64,000 bases of DNA from Cadophora sp. MPI-SDFR-AT-0126 (taxonomy: Eukaryota; Ascomycota; Leotiomycetes; Helotiales; Ploettnerulaceae). This document shows positions 1-11,714 of this stretch, one piece after another. The stretch covers positions 1,116,001-1,180,000 of the forward strand of contig JAGMVK010000006.1 of the NCBI GenBank assembly GCA_020747065.1, written 5' to 3'. Numbering within the stretch: position 1 is the stretch's first letter; every line of letters starts with the position of its first letter. The position numbers and the translations under genes were made by a program. Below the pieces are notes generated by a model that was not told the origin of the DNA, did no database searches, and was given only the letters and a program-made list of their open reading frames with translations.

Positions 1-2019
1 ATGATTCGAGCACAACTTCAGTGGTCTCGCGGTGCAGTTTGTGCATTATTTGTTTCACCTGTCGACTGAGGAGTCGTGACGAGTGGAATGATTCTGCCCT
101 GTTGGGTTGGCGACCCAAGCGATGGTAGATTAAATCTACAGACGAGGGGGTGAACGTCAAGAGACTGCTCATAAAATAGTGCATGGCATGGAGCTTGAGA
201 GCATCTTTTACTATCGGTGCCTAACCAATCTTCGTCACGGCGCCATTTTTATACAAATATTGGAACGAGAACTTACCTTCTTAGCATAGGTCTGCATGGC
301 CTGCAGCAGTTGGAATGCGATTGGCGAGCTGTTAACAGCGGAGACTTGTCCAGCGTACTGTGGGGAGGCAATCATGTCTTCAATGTGCCTCCTACAGAGC
401 TTCTTTAATTCCGGCTCCGACAGCCCCAAGATGCCTATCGGTACACTGTCCCGCTCCACAAGCTCGGAGTTCTGGTTGTCAATGCCTGTCGTTAAGCGGG
501 ATTGCAACAGCAACTCATCTGTTTTTGGTCGGAACTCATTGGTGTGTAATCTTAGGGGGTGTTCGTTGAAAGCTGCCCCGGTCGAGACCTCGACGTCGAC
601 CGTAGTGTTACGAAATCCGTTTGTGTATCTCGATATCAGGTCTTCAATCTTGCTCTTCTTGAGATGAGAGTGCATATACGCAGGGAAGAAGATTACCGCG
701 TAGTCAACGAAGCCTGCTCGACAACAGAGCTGATCTGCCGACGGGGAGAATTGTGTCAGCTTCTGACATCTCTCGCAAGTGTCGCCTTCGGAACACTGCT
801 CAATTGTCAGCGTCAGATACCACTATACTCTGCAGAAGACTCACTGGTACTTTCTGAATCCAACACTTCCAACAAGCCTTTATCTTTCTCATTCGCTTCG
901 CCTTCTCAGCAACATCGGGATCCAGCTTTCCGCTTCGGACGCCGGTTCGCTTCTCTTCATCCTCCCTGTTTTCAGATACAAAGCGCAATCCGTCCTTACC
1001 GATAGCGGCATGCTCCCATGTGAGCTCCTTAGTTTTCCTCTTTCCTTTGATGGGCTTCCCAACTGTCTTCTTGGATGCTCGAGACTTCTCGACCCTTGAC
1101 TTACTGAGCTTGGGCGAATTCGGCTCACTGGAGGCTCGACTTGAGGTCCCTTCCGAGTCATGTTCTCCTTGAGGTCCTGGTGATGGTAGAAACGCAGTAA
1201 ATCCAGGGCTCCATCCGGTTACTTGGGGATCCACTGGTGACCATGGGCTATCGGAATGATGTTTCACTGCTCTAGTATGAATGATAGGCGCCTGTGTCTG
1301 GATCACGGACTGATATGCATAGTTTTGCATTTCCTGGTGGGGGGGTTCTCCTTTACTCACTCCATACCCTTGATAAGGGTCCACAGTAATTTGAGGTTCT
1401 GATTTCTTTCGTCAGCAATCCCCTTTCAAGGAAGCGAGACAGACGTACCGGCACTATACATGCTACCTAGCAAGTATTTTGGATCGTGTTTGTAGGGATT
1501 AGCCATAGGCCCCTGGTCCACTTCAAAATCGGCGCCATGTGACCATGGTTCTTGCGTGGATGCAGAAAATTCGGCCTCGGGGGTGGAGTACAAGATAAAG
1601 TCAATGTCATGATCTCCAATCGAGGCTGGCTTCGAGTTCCCGGGATGCATCCGTTTCCTTTGATCTTGGGAGGAATGGGCATGGTGTACCATCACTTGGC
1701 TGTTGCTGCACTCTTCCACTACCACACTAGGACTCGACTCTTCGACATCCATCCAGCTCGGAGAAAGCGATTGTGACATAGACGCACGCAATGATACAGA
1801 GGCCGAGTCTGCTACCATGTAATCCTGCATGACAAAATCCTCATTTGTGTTTTCTTGCAGAGGCATTCCCATGCCTTGCTGGACGAGTGCCATGCCAAAG
1901 TCGTACGAGGGTGACATGGCGGGGTAAGGCTGCGAGGCATACGAGCCAAATGTGTCCTGTTGTTGTGACTCGACAGTCCTACGCCTGCGGTTGCGTTGGG
2001 GTTGTCTAAGATCCGCCAT
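1..2019 (-). CDS. Fungal regulator with an internal zinc-cluster-like motif (3' end off the window)
   Basis: Probable nuclear transcription regulator. Exons are 2019-1449, 1398-845, 795-277 and 220-1; introns start GTACGT, GTGAGT and GTAAGT, phases agree at every junction, and the last exon is still open at base 1, so at least 621 residues are visible. Residues 1 to about 360 are low-complexity and charged, with a basic KPIKGKRK patch. The cysteine motif lies at residues 366-385, CWKCWIQKVP then CSEGDTCERC, i.e. C-x2-C-x6-C-x5-C-x2-C, completed by two adjacent cysteines about 13 residues later. It spans the second intron. This matches the start of a Zn2Cys6 cluster, but it sits mid-protein rather than at the N terminus and its sixth-cysteine spacing is long. 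The following exon is helical and leucine-rich, like the effector region of fungal regulators. Family assignment is moderate; targets are unknown. Confidence 0.72.
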
Positions 2020-3136
2020 TGATTCCCACGGATTGTCGATCGATCAATCGAAGATACCTGTTGGTATGCTCGCCGGGTGCAGGCTCAGCGTTGACGGGTT
2101 GAATCAGACGATGTCAGACGAGGCTGTGAACAGCAGATACAAATTTTGGCTGGAAAATGGTATGTTCATGGGCAACGACAACATACAAAGGAGAAAATCA
2201 ATTCACGATGACAAGAAACAGTAATACAGGTGTATCTGGAAAAGGATGCGAGAGCGTTTTTCATGAAGAGGTCACCAAGGACGTTATGTCGTCGAGTCCA
2301 GCTGTGGATCCCTGAACGGTGACAGAAGCGTCTACCGATGCGGGATAATAACAGGGGTTTGATCCTCCGGGGTTACCAAACGCCCCACGCCTCATTGGGC
2401 AATACACACTCGCATGCAGGTCACTTGGGAGGGCGGAAACGATTGGGAACATGCGGTGCATTGTTATTGGGACACAGCCGACCACGAGTTTGTCTATGGA
2501 CAGCTCTAAACCCTTTCTGTCACCGATTCCAACATACACCACGGCCATAGCCGACAAGTCTCGCCCCAAACGTATTGTTACCAGACCTGAAAATCTGACC
2601 AGACGCCCCGTTTCGCAGCGCTGATCCAACAAGGAAATCCGAACCGGAGCGATACGCAGCCTCCAATGCCTGGTCTGGAATACAGCACAGAAACAAGAAA
2701 AAACGCCTGTAAATTCGCTGACGGTAAATCAATCTGGGTAGCTTCCCTTCTGCGACTCGGTAATCCCCTCCAATAAATCCACGAAACACAAATCCTGGCA
2801 TGTGAACTCCATTTCGCTTTCGAAAATTCTAACCCGAAACTCAGAAATCGAGCATTAGGATATCCGCAAAACTGTTCTGAAATCCAAATGGTGCTGTCCA
2901 ACTCGGCCGGCCCATGGTATGGTCCGGCAAAACTCCGGCATCCTCAATCTTGGCATAGAATGAGAACGCTTCGTCAAACTCCGGCCCATGAAGTTTTTCT
3001 TCCACGCAAGCACCAGAAGCTATGAGAAAGGCAGAGGGAAACCAAAAGAAAATTGTGCATGTCCAACGATCAGGGTCGAAGGGGGGCTAACGCCGAGCCC
3101 ATGCAAACGTAAAAGTCGTGAGGCCATCTGGCGACA
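2020..3136. other. Intergenic, 5' side of the zinc-cluster regulator
   Basis: About 1.1 kb between the regulator start and the stop of the next gene on the same strand. Short open frames exist on both strands but none shows a domain, splice pattern or conserved-looking protein. It probably carries the promoter and 5' leader of the upstream regulator. Confidence 0.5.
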
Positions 3137-4291
3137 TTATGCTCTATAGCGGTTGCTATGAGCTCGTTCCTGAATCTGCTGTTCAGTTGCAACGTATAGG
3201 TTATCAAGAGCAGCCATCGCTGAGCTATCTTTTAATATCTTCGCCACCTGGATTCCAGCTGAAATCAACTGGAGTATGTTCCTGTCGTCCTTGAGAGGAC
3301 GGGATTGGTGTTTGGCGGCGTGGCGCATCTCCAGGGAGTTCTCCAGGATAGTGATGAATTGCTTTATCTGGCCATTGTACAGCACCCTGGCGGGTATCCG
3401 TCGTTTGGTGGCCAAACGCTTCAGAAGGTATACCCATTCCGTCCATTCCCGGTCTTGAGGTCTCTCCACTGGTCTCATCTCTCCGTTGGCTAGTGGAATT
3501 GGAAACTGGTACTTTGCAACGAAATCAAACGCACACTGAGACAGCCGATCATTGACTTGCGTGAGGATACTATCCTGCTCGTGAACGACAAGATTTGTGG
3601 GGAGATGTGGCAAGTCTCTTTCCTGTTGGGCAATATAGTCCGGCGGTGGGCGTTGGAGGAACTGATGTGGTCCGTCGAATTCGTCCCTATTAGATGGACG
3701 CCTTTGCTGGGAGTGGGCTTTTCCTTCGCTCTTGGACTTGCTTACAGATTTGTTTGAAGAAGGCTCAAGCACATAATCACTTGCGCTTGGGGAAGCCACG
3801 TATTCCTCATATGTCTCGGGTGAAATCCTGCCTTGAGGTTCCCAACTTGAGTTTGGACTTGAGTATGAATTATACCCAGGGCCAGCAGCGCCGTACAGCG
3901 CTGAAGATGCTCCCACGTTGTATCCATTGGAGGTGTAGTCAGATCGGATGAGGCTGGCCCCTGCAGGTACCGATGCGATCGGGCCAGGTGGACTGTAACT
4001 GGAAGTTGATGGAGTGTATGTAGCGCTTCGAGATCGACTTTCAGTATCTTGTTTGGGGCTTGAGAGACGAACATCTTACCTGGAAGCCGGATAGAAGGAA
4101 TTGTCGTATCCAGTTTGTGCGACTTCTTGGTAGGCAGTACTTTTTGGTGGTCAGCTTCCGCCCCAGTGCCCGGGTGCAGCAGTTCTTCCGTACCTTCTGG
4201 AGGCGCTCATTGTGCCGATGGGTTGAATGGGAACAGGACGCCCATACCCATAATCAGGTTGAACTTGAAGACTTCGTCTTGATGCCATCAT
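3137..4291 (-). CDS. Hypothetical protein, disordered N half and helical C domain
   Basis: Unassigned protein of 348 residues. Exons are 4291-4194, 4139-4080 and 4025-3137, separated by two 54-nt introns (GTACGG...AAAAG and GTAAGATG...TCGAAG) that each contain a CTGA branch site. Joining them removes in-frame stops and gives one continuous frame. The start is a tandem ATG ATG. Residues 1-150 are rich in Ser, Tyr, Pro and Gly (for example YSPPGPIAS), followed by a Lys/Ser/Gln-rich stretch. From about residue 200 a compact helical region begins (CAFDFVAKYQFPIP, then EWTEWVYLLKRLATKRRIPA) and runs almost to the end. I recognise no named domain. It is likely intracellular, since no signal peptide or membrane segment is visible. 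It lies head-to-tail with the zinc-cluster regulator, 1.1 kb away, with no evidence of a functional link. Confidence 0.72.
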
Positions 4292-6777
4292 GTCGAATTA
4301 AAAAATCCTTGGTCTTGAACAGTAAGAGACGAATGTACAAAGTACAAAGGAAATCAAAACACGGTAAATGCTCCTAAATGTCCTGAGGACTTTCGTCTGG
4401 GATGACGGCACTTCCTGTTCAAAATGGATCAATTTGGCCAACTGGTCCCACGAGCAGGATGGATCCTGGGTGTCCTGGCGCGGAATATCCTTGAGGGTGT
4501 TAAGGCGGTGAGTGATTGGTGGCTCGCGAGATGTGTAACTTTGGGAGGAAGGAAGGTCGTAACCTATATGTTCGGGAGTCTGAGATTTGAAGCCGCTAAT
4601 TTATAGACTCTCCGCGGTGAGACAAGTGGCCTTTCTATACTGTCAAGTTTCAAGGTTAAGCCATCTCAAATCCCAAGCCGCAGGTTTGACAATTACCAGA
4701 CGGGGCGGGCGCCAACAATAGCATGGAGCTTTGGCCAGGATGACCTGAAGATCCAAAGAACAACAATTGAAGATGAGACGGTTTGCATGCAAGAGAAAGT
4801 CGCCACTCCTGCACAGGTGGGCGTTGTTTGAGGTACAGAAACAGGAAGAATCTTGCACTGGCAATTACTCGGCGTCAGACATGACAGAAAATGTTATGAA
4901 CAAGCAAACTGTTCTGCAGACAGCACGAAATTTGTGGTGCTACTCGGCAATTGTCTCGACGATGCTTCAAGGGACTTCCTTTCTTCGCCTGGGATGCTAT
5001 GCTGTCGACAGCCGTTAAGAGTCGAGAATCGAATATAGCGTTGTTTCTCTTGGGCACCATTGGGCCAGCTGTGGTATGGCAGCGAAGGGGATGCCAGTCG
5101 GAGCCCAAAGATTCAGCAAAGCGTGCTTGCGATTCGGCGAGCGTGGGGATGTCATCCTCTGGCGCACGAGATGGGCGGGTACAAGGACTTCCCCAGACCT
5201 TGTGGTGACCACGAGAATCTGTTGCCGGCGGTGACGGTGGAAATGGGGCGTCCGCTACTCGTGTATATTTGGTCTGTTGGGCAGCGAGACGACCAAAGCT
5301 GGTGCAGCGGCTGCCCAAATCATCATTAAATGTTATGCGTTAATGCCCATCGGCGGCCAATAAACCAGCCACCCAGCCAGAAACGACGGTCGGGCGGTAA
5401 TAGAGCGATGATGACGTTGCGGCTGTGTGCGACGGCCATCGCAGCCTTCAGATATGAGGCAACGTCAAAGTTTAAGTTGAACTCTGTATGTGTAAAGGGG
5501 TTCAGGGACATGAATGAGAGCAGAACGAGACACTTTTCGAGAGGATGTTTGCTGTGTTTGTCTTGTTTGTCTTATCCCGGATTTCTGTTTCTGCACGATG
5601 ATGGTCTGGCGCCCGTCTTGGCCAGCGATTCGGCCACCGCAGTCTCAAGGGTCTTCTCGGCTCATGCTGTGTTACACTGCCATAACCTACCATTTTCCTT
5701 CTTGGCTCCGAATTGGGCCATGCGACATGCCGGTCATATTTAAATACAGTTCTGGTTGGCGGTCGCGCTTACATTGCAGTTGGGCAAAACAAGGCAAAGA
5801 TCCTACCGTTCAAGAGCCCATGCACTCGCTACGTCCTAGCCCTAGCGATATGTACGGGTTTCTCAAGATGCCTGAATATTGGTTGAACAAATAATCCAAG
5901 ACACGATCAGTGACTGTTGGCCATTGACAATTGGCCAATCAAAAATAGAGAATTTTCTGCCAGCGAAACACTTGATGCTCGAGAATGAAAGCCTTTGAGT
6001 CTAGACCCAGGAGGCTCTGTATGTCAACTACTTAGCAGCAAGTGAAAAATGTCCCAAGACGAGGATCTAATATATAAAGAAACGTCCTCCCAATTTTCGT
6101 CGTCTTCTTTCGATCTTATCTACCCTCTTAAATGTTAATAGAAGTTTCAAACCCCGAGGTCATCTCATCATGCAGTTGGGATGTTGGTGATACAGGTCCG
6201 TATGGTCCGAGTGAATTCTGCTAACATCAATGACTTCATTGAATAATTCAGTACTTGGCGGAGACGTCTCCGTGCTCCATACTTCAGGTCTCCTTCATCT
6301 TGATCTGCACAAGGCTGTTCTCGTACTCGATCAAATGTCAGATTCGCGACCCCCGCGCACAAGGGCAAGGACAAGAGCAGTAATATCACGCCCAGCTTTT
6401 GTACACGATCGCCCGACCTCAAAGGTGTTTGCCGATCTTGACCTCTATCAATCTGGCACGTCGATCAAAGTTTCATGGATCATGGAGTGATGCAAAGAAT
6501 TGAGTGTTTCCAAAATCAGTTGATATTGCATAACTTGCCGAGTTGTATAAAAGCGGAAGTTATGCTGCTGAGACCCGCTATTCCACTCTTATCAGTAACC
6601 CCAAGGGGACTAGGATAGGTCCTTGCGCGTTGGACTGGCACATGCACTCCTGCCCGGTTCCCTGGGATTCAGTGATCAGTTCAGATCACCGAGTATCAAC
6701 ACTGACTGAATGTGCGGAAGCGATCCCTTCTTTCTGGTCTTGAACCATCACGTGTATGAAACAAAGACTCTCAGACA
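4292..6777. other. Intergenic, 2.5 kb
   Basis: Divergent spacer between the 348-residue gene and the downstream Zn2Cys6 regulator. Open frames here are short, overlap on opposite strands and lack splice logic. A TATA-like TATATAAA lies near 6070, about 700 bp before the regulator's ATG, which could mark a distal promoter with a long 5' leader. Nothing else is supportable. Confidence 0.4.
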
Positions 6778-9315
6778 ATGAGCGGCAGTGGGAGCAGAAA
6801 TGTCATTGTCACGACTATCGGCCCCAAGCCGACGAAAGCATGTGGTGAGTAGCGACATTGGATTTGATTGAATCATCGCTGATCTGAATATGATAGTCAA
6901 TTGTCGACGACAAAAGGTGATGCTGATCCAGCTGCTGCATCTTTACCCAAGCTCCAGCGCCCTGACGATATCAGATGAAATGTGAAGTGGATCCAGACCG
7001 AACATCATCCTGCAAAAGATGCCGACTAAGTCAAATCCCTTGCATTTTTAAACCTCGAGCGAATGTACGTCTTGGGCACAATCAGACCATTTCATATTTC
7101 TTCTGCTGAATCAGTGCTGATCTCATCATCTAGGCCGCCGCCATCCCTCAAGAGCTTGTTGTTCCCAGTATCCTGCGCCCACTTCAGGAGGAGGGGCTTG
7201 ACGCATCTGAGCCCAAGCTGGACCCAAGAACGGTCCTGGCCCGGTTGGCTGCAATTGAGGCACTACTCGGCATCGTATCTTCATCCCAACCAGTCTTAGA
7301 CGACGATGTATCGCTTCAAACCCCTGACACCGAGTCCGAATCCCTATTTTCCGGTGTTTGGGCAGCAGCGGCGCATCTCAAATTGACTACCCGACCACCT
7401 CAATCTTCAAGGATATGGTCACGTGCGGTTATCAAGCAGCTCTGGCTGTCGTAAGCTCCCCAGACAGTCCCAATTGTGCAATATACTCAGTGAAAGTGTA
7501 GGTTCCACAAGACTATGCCAGGTCTGCACTTTCTCTCCAAGAAAAAGACATCTTCAACACCTACACCTTTACTTCTAGCAGCTATACTTTACGTTTCTGC
7601 TCTACATTCTCCTTCTCCTGAGTTCGCAGCTCTTGCTCCAGGCTTCTTTGTTGCAACATGTTGTGCCATTTCCGAATTAGCGGTCCCCATCCAAGCGGCT
7701 CCACGAACAGAGCAATATGACACCAACAGCGAGAACACGAAATTGAGCTCTGAGCAGAAAGCCTTTCAGAATGTCCTGGGACTCATACTCGCAGGTCTCA
7801 TTTCAGAGGCATTTATCGAGACGACAGGTCTCTGGATTTCGATGGGCTACCGGCTGACTTTAGATCACTGCCCTGTTCACATCGATGAAAGATCTCACGA
7901 GTGGCGAGGGCTGTTCTCAGGGCTTCAAGTAGATATATTTCTAGCTTGTTCGGATGATTTCAGCTAACGTTTCCACAGATAATCGACCTCGAACATGCCT
8001 CTCTCCATATGTCATGTCCAATCCTCCCAAAAGAAGCCCCTCTCCCATCACTTCGCCAGCTCCAATCGGCCGCCAAAGACCCGTTCTATAGCCTCACACA
8101 AATGATGCACATAGGGCTAAGCCACTTCGTCGGGCGAGGACTGCCAACGATCTGGTCATTCATTTCGTCAGATCAAGTAGACAGCACGATTCGGCCTCCG
8201 TCGGCATTCACGGAAGCGGATGGGAAAGTAATTCGAGAGTGGGCAAGACAATTAGATGATTGGCTTGTGTTGTGGAACAGTATGTTCTCCAGTCTACAGA
8301 ACTTGAGAAGTATCTAATACACTATGATCAGAGCCCAACGACGCCGACCTCGATGGCTTGATGGTGTTTCGGCAATACAGCTTGCATCGACTATTCGTCC
8401 TGTCCATTTATCATCCAGCAAGAGGCTTCGATCTCTTTGCAAACAATGTAGCGAGTGTGGAGCGACATGAACTTCTCATCTCGGCTCGAGCAACATTGAA
8501 ACTCCAGAATGAAGATAAGGGGATCTGGTCGAATTGGGATCTGGTTGTATGTTTGACCCAGCTCCTTCCATCAGTCAGACAGTCATCTGGACTGTGACTT
8601 CGATCTCGGCTAATGCTCTTGAATCACAATAGATGATAACCTGGGCGGCATTATTAGTCTTGCAAGGTATCGAAGGTGGAGTCGGGGAACCAGACGGTAC
8701 TTTTTCTACCTTTCTAATTTCATCTATCTCCATCTTTCATCAATTTATACTGTTTACCTACCGCCAAAACCCAGAACTCTAATATCCCGGCTTATAGATT
8801 TCATCCTCATCCAAGCCCACCTAAACATGCTCCAATATACACATCAACCGTCCCCATCCCTCCGCCACCGCCTTGCCTCCCGTCTCGAGTCCTCCCTCCA
8901 AAACATGCACACTCCCCGCCCGGCTCCCGAACCAGAAGTCATGCCCGATGTCACAAACAGTCTCGCCAATGACGGCTGGGCAATTTTTGATCAAAGGAGC
9001 ATGGAACTAGCGAGCCAAAATCTCAATCTGAGCCTGGGTTTCGATGGTAGTGGCATGGCAAACGACAATGCGCATGGAGGCGGCATGGGAGCCATGAGCG
9101 TTGGTGTTGGTAATAGCATGTCGAGCACTTATGATGGCGGTATCAGCGGTATTGGTGTGGGCGGGCAGGTGCCGATGGGATATTCAGGGGATCAGTGGAT
9201 GGGCGGAGGTAATGGTGAGCCGTATTCTGATGCATGGCAGAACACGCTATTTAGATTGTTTGGTAATGTGGAAGAGCTGCCGGACGGGAATGGCAATGTC
9301 AATGGCCTTGTATGA
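6778..9315 (+). CDS. Zn2Cys6 (C6 zinc cluster) fungal transcription factor
   Basis: Nuclear DNA-binding regulator of about 672 residues. Nine exons: 6778-6844, 6897-6916, 6975-7064, 7134-7450, 7502-7928, 7979-8279, 8332-8546, 8633-8696 and 8798-9315. All use GT-AG introns and all phases close. The zinc cluster only appears after joining the first three exons: C22-x2-C25-x6-C32-x9-C42-x2-C45-x6-C52, the classical GAL4-type spacing, with basic residues RRQKMK between C25 and C32. The 20-nt second exon encodes only seven residues of the cluster. The middle of the protein (IGLSHFVGRGLPTIWSF, then YSLHRLFVLSIYHPARGF) has the hydrophobic helical character of the fungal middle homology region. The last about 100 residues are Gly/Met/Asn-rich, a plausible disordered activation tail. 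Regulated genes cannot be inferred from the neighbours. Confidence 0.88.
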
Positions 9316-9989
9316 ATGGGGGACAAATTAGGAACATCGGCTCTAGGTGTTGCAACTATTGACGGCAAATGGTGCGAGTTCTTTTACTGGCGACATTATG
9401 GTCGGATTTGGGTTGTAATACTTGGCTGGATGTATGAGCTTCAACGAGGTCTGTCTAACAAGCATTTTTTTTGTGAGGTGGCTACGTCCAGGTTTTCATC
9501 CGTCAGTAACGAGATTCTCACCGCTGGCATCAAGCGATTGCCGCCTCTGTTGAAGCCTTAATGTTATTCATGCACGCCGATCAAGTTCCTCGAATTCTTC
9601 TCTTCTCATATTTCTTACTCAGATATTTTCTTTTTGATCACATATGCCGCTTTGCTTGACTTTTAGAGTTGTTTCTTGATGAGCCTCAATTCACTATGTC
9701 TGAAAAAATTCGTAATGTTTACTTTATGGAAGCTTCGCTTAGACTTCTAGTCTCAGAGCACGTGAAAGGTTCATCGCCGTCCTTATCGACTGTACATAGA
9801 GTGGCGATCCATATGGCAGCCTTGCAAGCAGGTCCCAGCCAGGTCTCAGAGCTTAAGTACCCGTTTCCTTCCCGTTGTCCATCCCAAACCCAGATTTGCC
9901 CGCTCGTTCGCAAATCAGCGTCCCATCTCCCAGCAACCCAACCTCCAGGACCCATACTCCACTTCAACTGCAACTCGAGCTACCAAGCC
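9316..9989. other. Intergenic, 0.67 kb
   Basis: Holds the 3' flank of the Zn2Cys6 gene and the leader of the F-box/ankyrin locus. Open frames present are short and featureless. Confidence 0.4.
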
Positions 9990-10902
9990 ATGGCTCTACT
10001 TCGACTCCCCATTGAAGTGCTTCCCGAAGTCCTTAACGGCATCATCGAAGAGACCGACATCAAGAGCTTCGCACTAGTCAACAAACACCAGCGACATCCG
10101 TTCCGGTGAGAACAAAGCCTTCTTTTGGTCCATATACCACAGCAACGAAGCAGTCCTCCGACGCGCCATCCGCCTCGGTGCCGACCCCAACACTCAAGGT
10201 ATCAACTGGCCCATCAAAGCACGATACTTCAAGTTGCTACCAGGCTTATACCTGGACGAGTACGGGTACTGCGACCTCGGAAGGTTCAGAATACATGTTT
10301 TCCCGCTGACCATGGCTGCGAGAAAGGGAGAGCCAACTATCTTGAAGATGCTCCTTGACGGCGGGGCTAAAGTCGAAGCATGTGCTCTGTATGGGATGCC
10401 CCCTCTCGATTTGGCAATTATGCATGGCCGTTCTGAAGCCTTCCTTCTGCTCTTCAAGGGCAGTCTATCTGAGCTCGGTTTCGAAGATGTTGATGGTAAT
10501 GGCGATGACAAGAAGATGTATCCACTGTACCTGGCAGCCAAGTACCAGCGAGTTGAGATGGTGCGCGTGCTCCTCAGCAAAGGAGCACATGTCAATGTCA
10601 AAAATTATGAAGATCGGACGCCTTTGGGGTTCGCTATTGAACATGGCGTTCTAGCTGGTATGCTCGACTGGTTTGTCACCCTGATGGACGACTACGGTGT
10701 TAGTTCTCTGGTTTCGACTGCAGCAGTTGAGATTGCTAGGCTGTTGATAGATGCGGGTGCAGACCCACCAAGAGATGGACTGCTCCGTCCTCACGCTGCG
10801 AGATTGAAACGCCGCTTTTATGACGCCTCGCCTCCGAGAAGTAAGAACAAATGTAGCTCTCCGCGACGAAATCCACCTCGTAAATGTCGTCGGCTTGCTT
10901 AG
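9990..10902 (+). pseudogene. F-box-like/ankyrin-repeat gene with a frameshift
   Basis: The locus reads as one fungal F-box/ankyrin protein broken into two frames. Frame one starts at ATG 9990 and encodes an F-box-like segment, LLRLPIEVLPEVL then DIKSFALVNKH, but stops at 10107. The adjoining frame, offset by one base, becomes coding from about 10090 (SDIRSGENKAFFWSIY) and runs to 10902. It contains ankyrin-type units: PLTMAARKGEPTILKMLLDG, PLYLAAKYQRVEMVRVLLSK and VEIARLLIDAGADPP. In relatives the F-box helices are normally followed by a dozen or so residues before the NIRSG-like stretch; here they are missing, so a small out-of-frame deletion is the simplest reading. A 69-nt GT-AG segment at about 10658-10726 could be an intron bringing two ankyrin helices together. 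Alternatives are an assembly error or a shorter protein using a downstream ATG. Confidence 0.6.
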
Positions 10903-11714
10903 ACTTGAAGCATCGGGTCTCAGGATCCACGTTGTCTTCTGCAGCATAGTCTCAGCTCATCGACCTACACTCTTCGTATCGTCTGCTCACTTTTTGCAAG
11001 ATTTCACCACTCCTTTCACCACTCCTGAACTCGCTGTCTCCCGACCAACGACCACTGCCATTGCTTGTACCTGGCATTATAACCCAGCATACCATTTGAT
11101 TTTTTGCTCGTCGCACCGATATCCACAATCTTTCAGCAACACCCTATCATTGCTTTCCGGGCATTGCATTCATGTCTCACTTGCTCACCCCACTTCCCAT
11201 AACTCTCTTCACCACCATACAGAATCCTTCGATGGGACTCGGAGTATATTTGGACAGGCGGGAGAGTATCTGAACATCCAGGATAGGCGAAGCTCCGAGA
11301 CTTTGGGAGCATGGCTGCCCATCACTTCTCAATCTGGGGTGGACGGAATGAGGAGAATCTGCAAGAAAAAGTTAGCTAGGCAGCGCCACCAGTCTTGTAA
11401 CTAGTACATGAATGAATTTTACCTGCCTTCGCATTATAAAGATACCTTTCCAAACATTATTTACTTTGTTTGAGAATTAGCCTGATACTTTATGTGTCAG
11501 CATCCAAAGACGGTTTGGGGCAGTCGTGGTGGAAGAGCAATACCACCACTGAAACCTGATTCTACGCATTCACAATTACCACGCTGTCCTGTGACCGAAT
11601 TAAGTATTAATTTCTACTCGCATTTCCACTGATCTTCACTTCCTCGGATTAAGCACTAATTACTCGGACTTTACTTCGCTCCTTACCCCAGACCATGCCC
11701 ACTCCTTTCACGCC
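10903..11714. other. Intergenic between convergent loci
   Basis: 3' flanks of the ankyrin locus and of the secreted-protein gene on the other strand. One plus-strand frame of about 190 codons crosses the start of this stretch, but it overlaps the ankyrin tail and its composition is not protein-like. Confidence 0.4.

Noticed and set aside
4026..4079. Very short (21 or 42 nt) intron choices in the 348-residue gene
   Set aside because: A 54-nt intron ending TCGAAG keeps the frame and places a CTGA branch site at a normal distance; 21 nt is below any plausible fungal intron.
4875..5318. 147-codon minus-strand frame in the 4.3-6.8 kb spacer
   Set aside because: Matched by open frames on the other strand, with no conserved-looking motif or splice support.
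10820..11404. 194-codon plus-strand frame after the ankyrin locus
   Set aside because: It overlaps the ankyrin reading frame and has no recognisable composition or splice signals.
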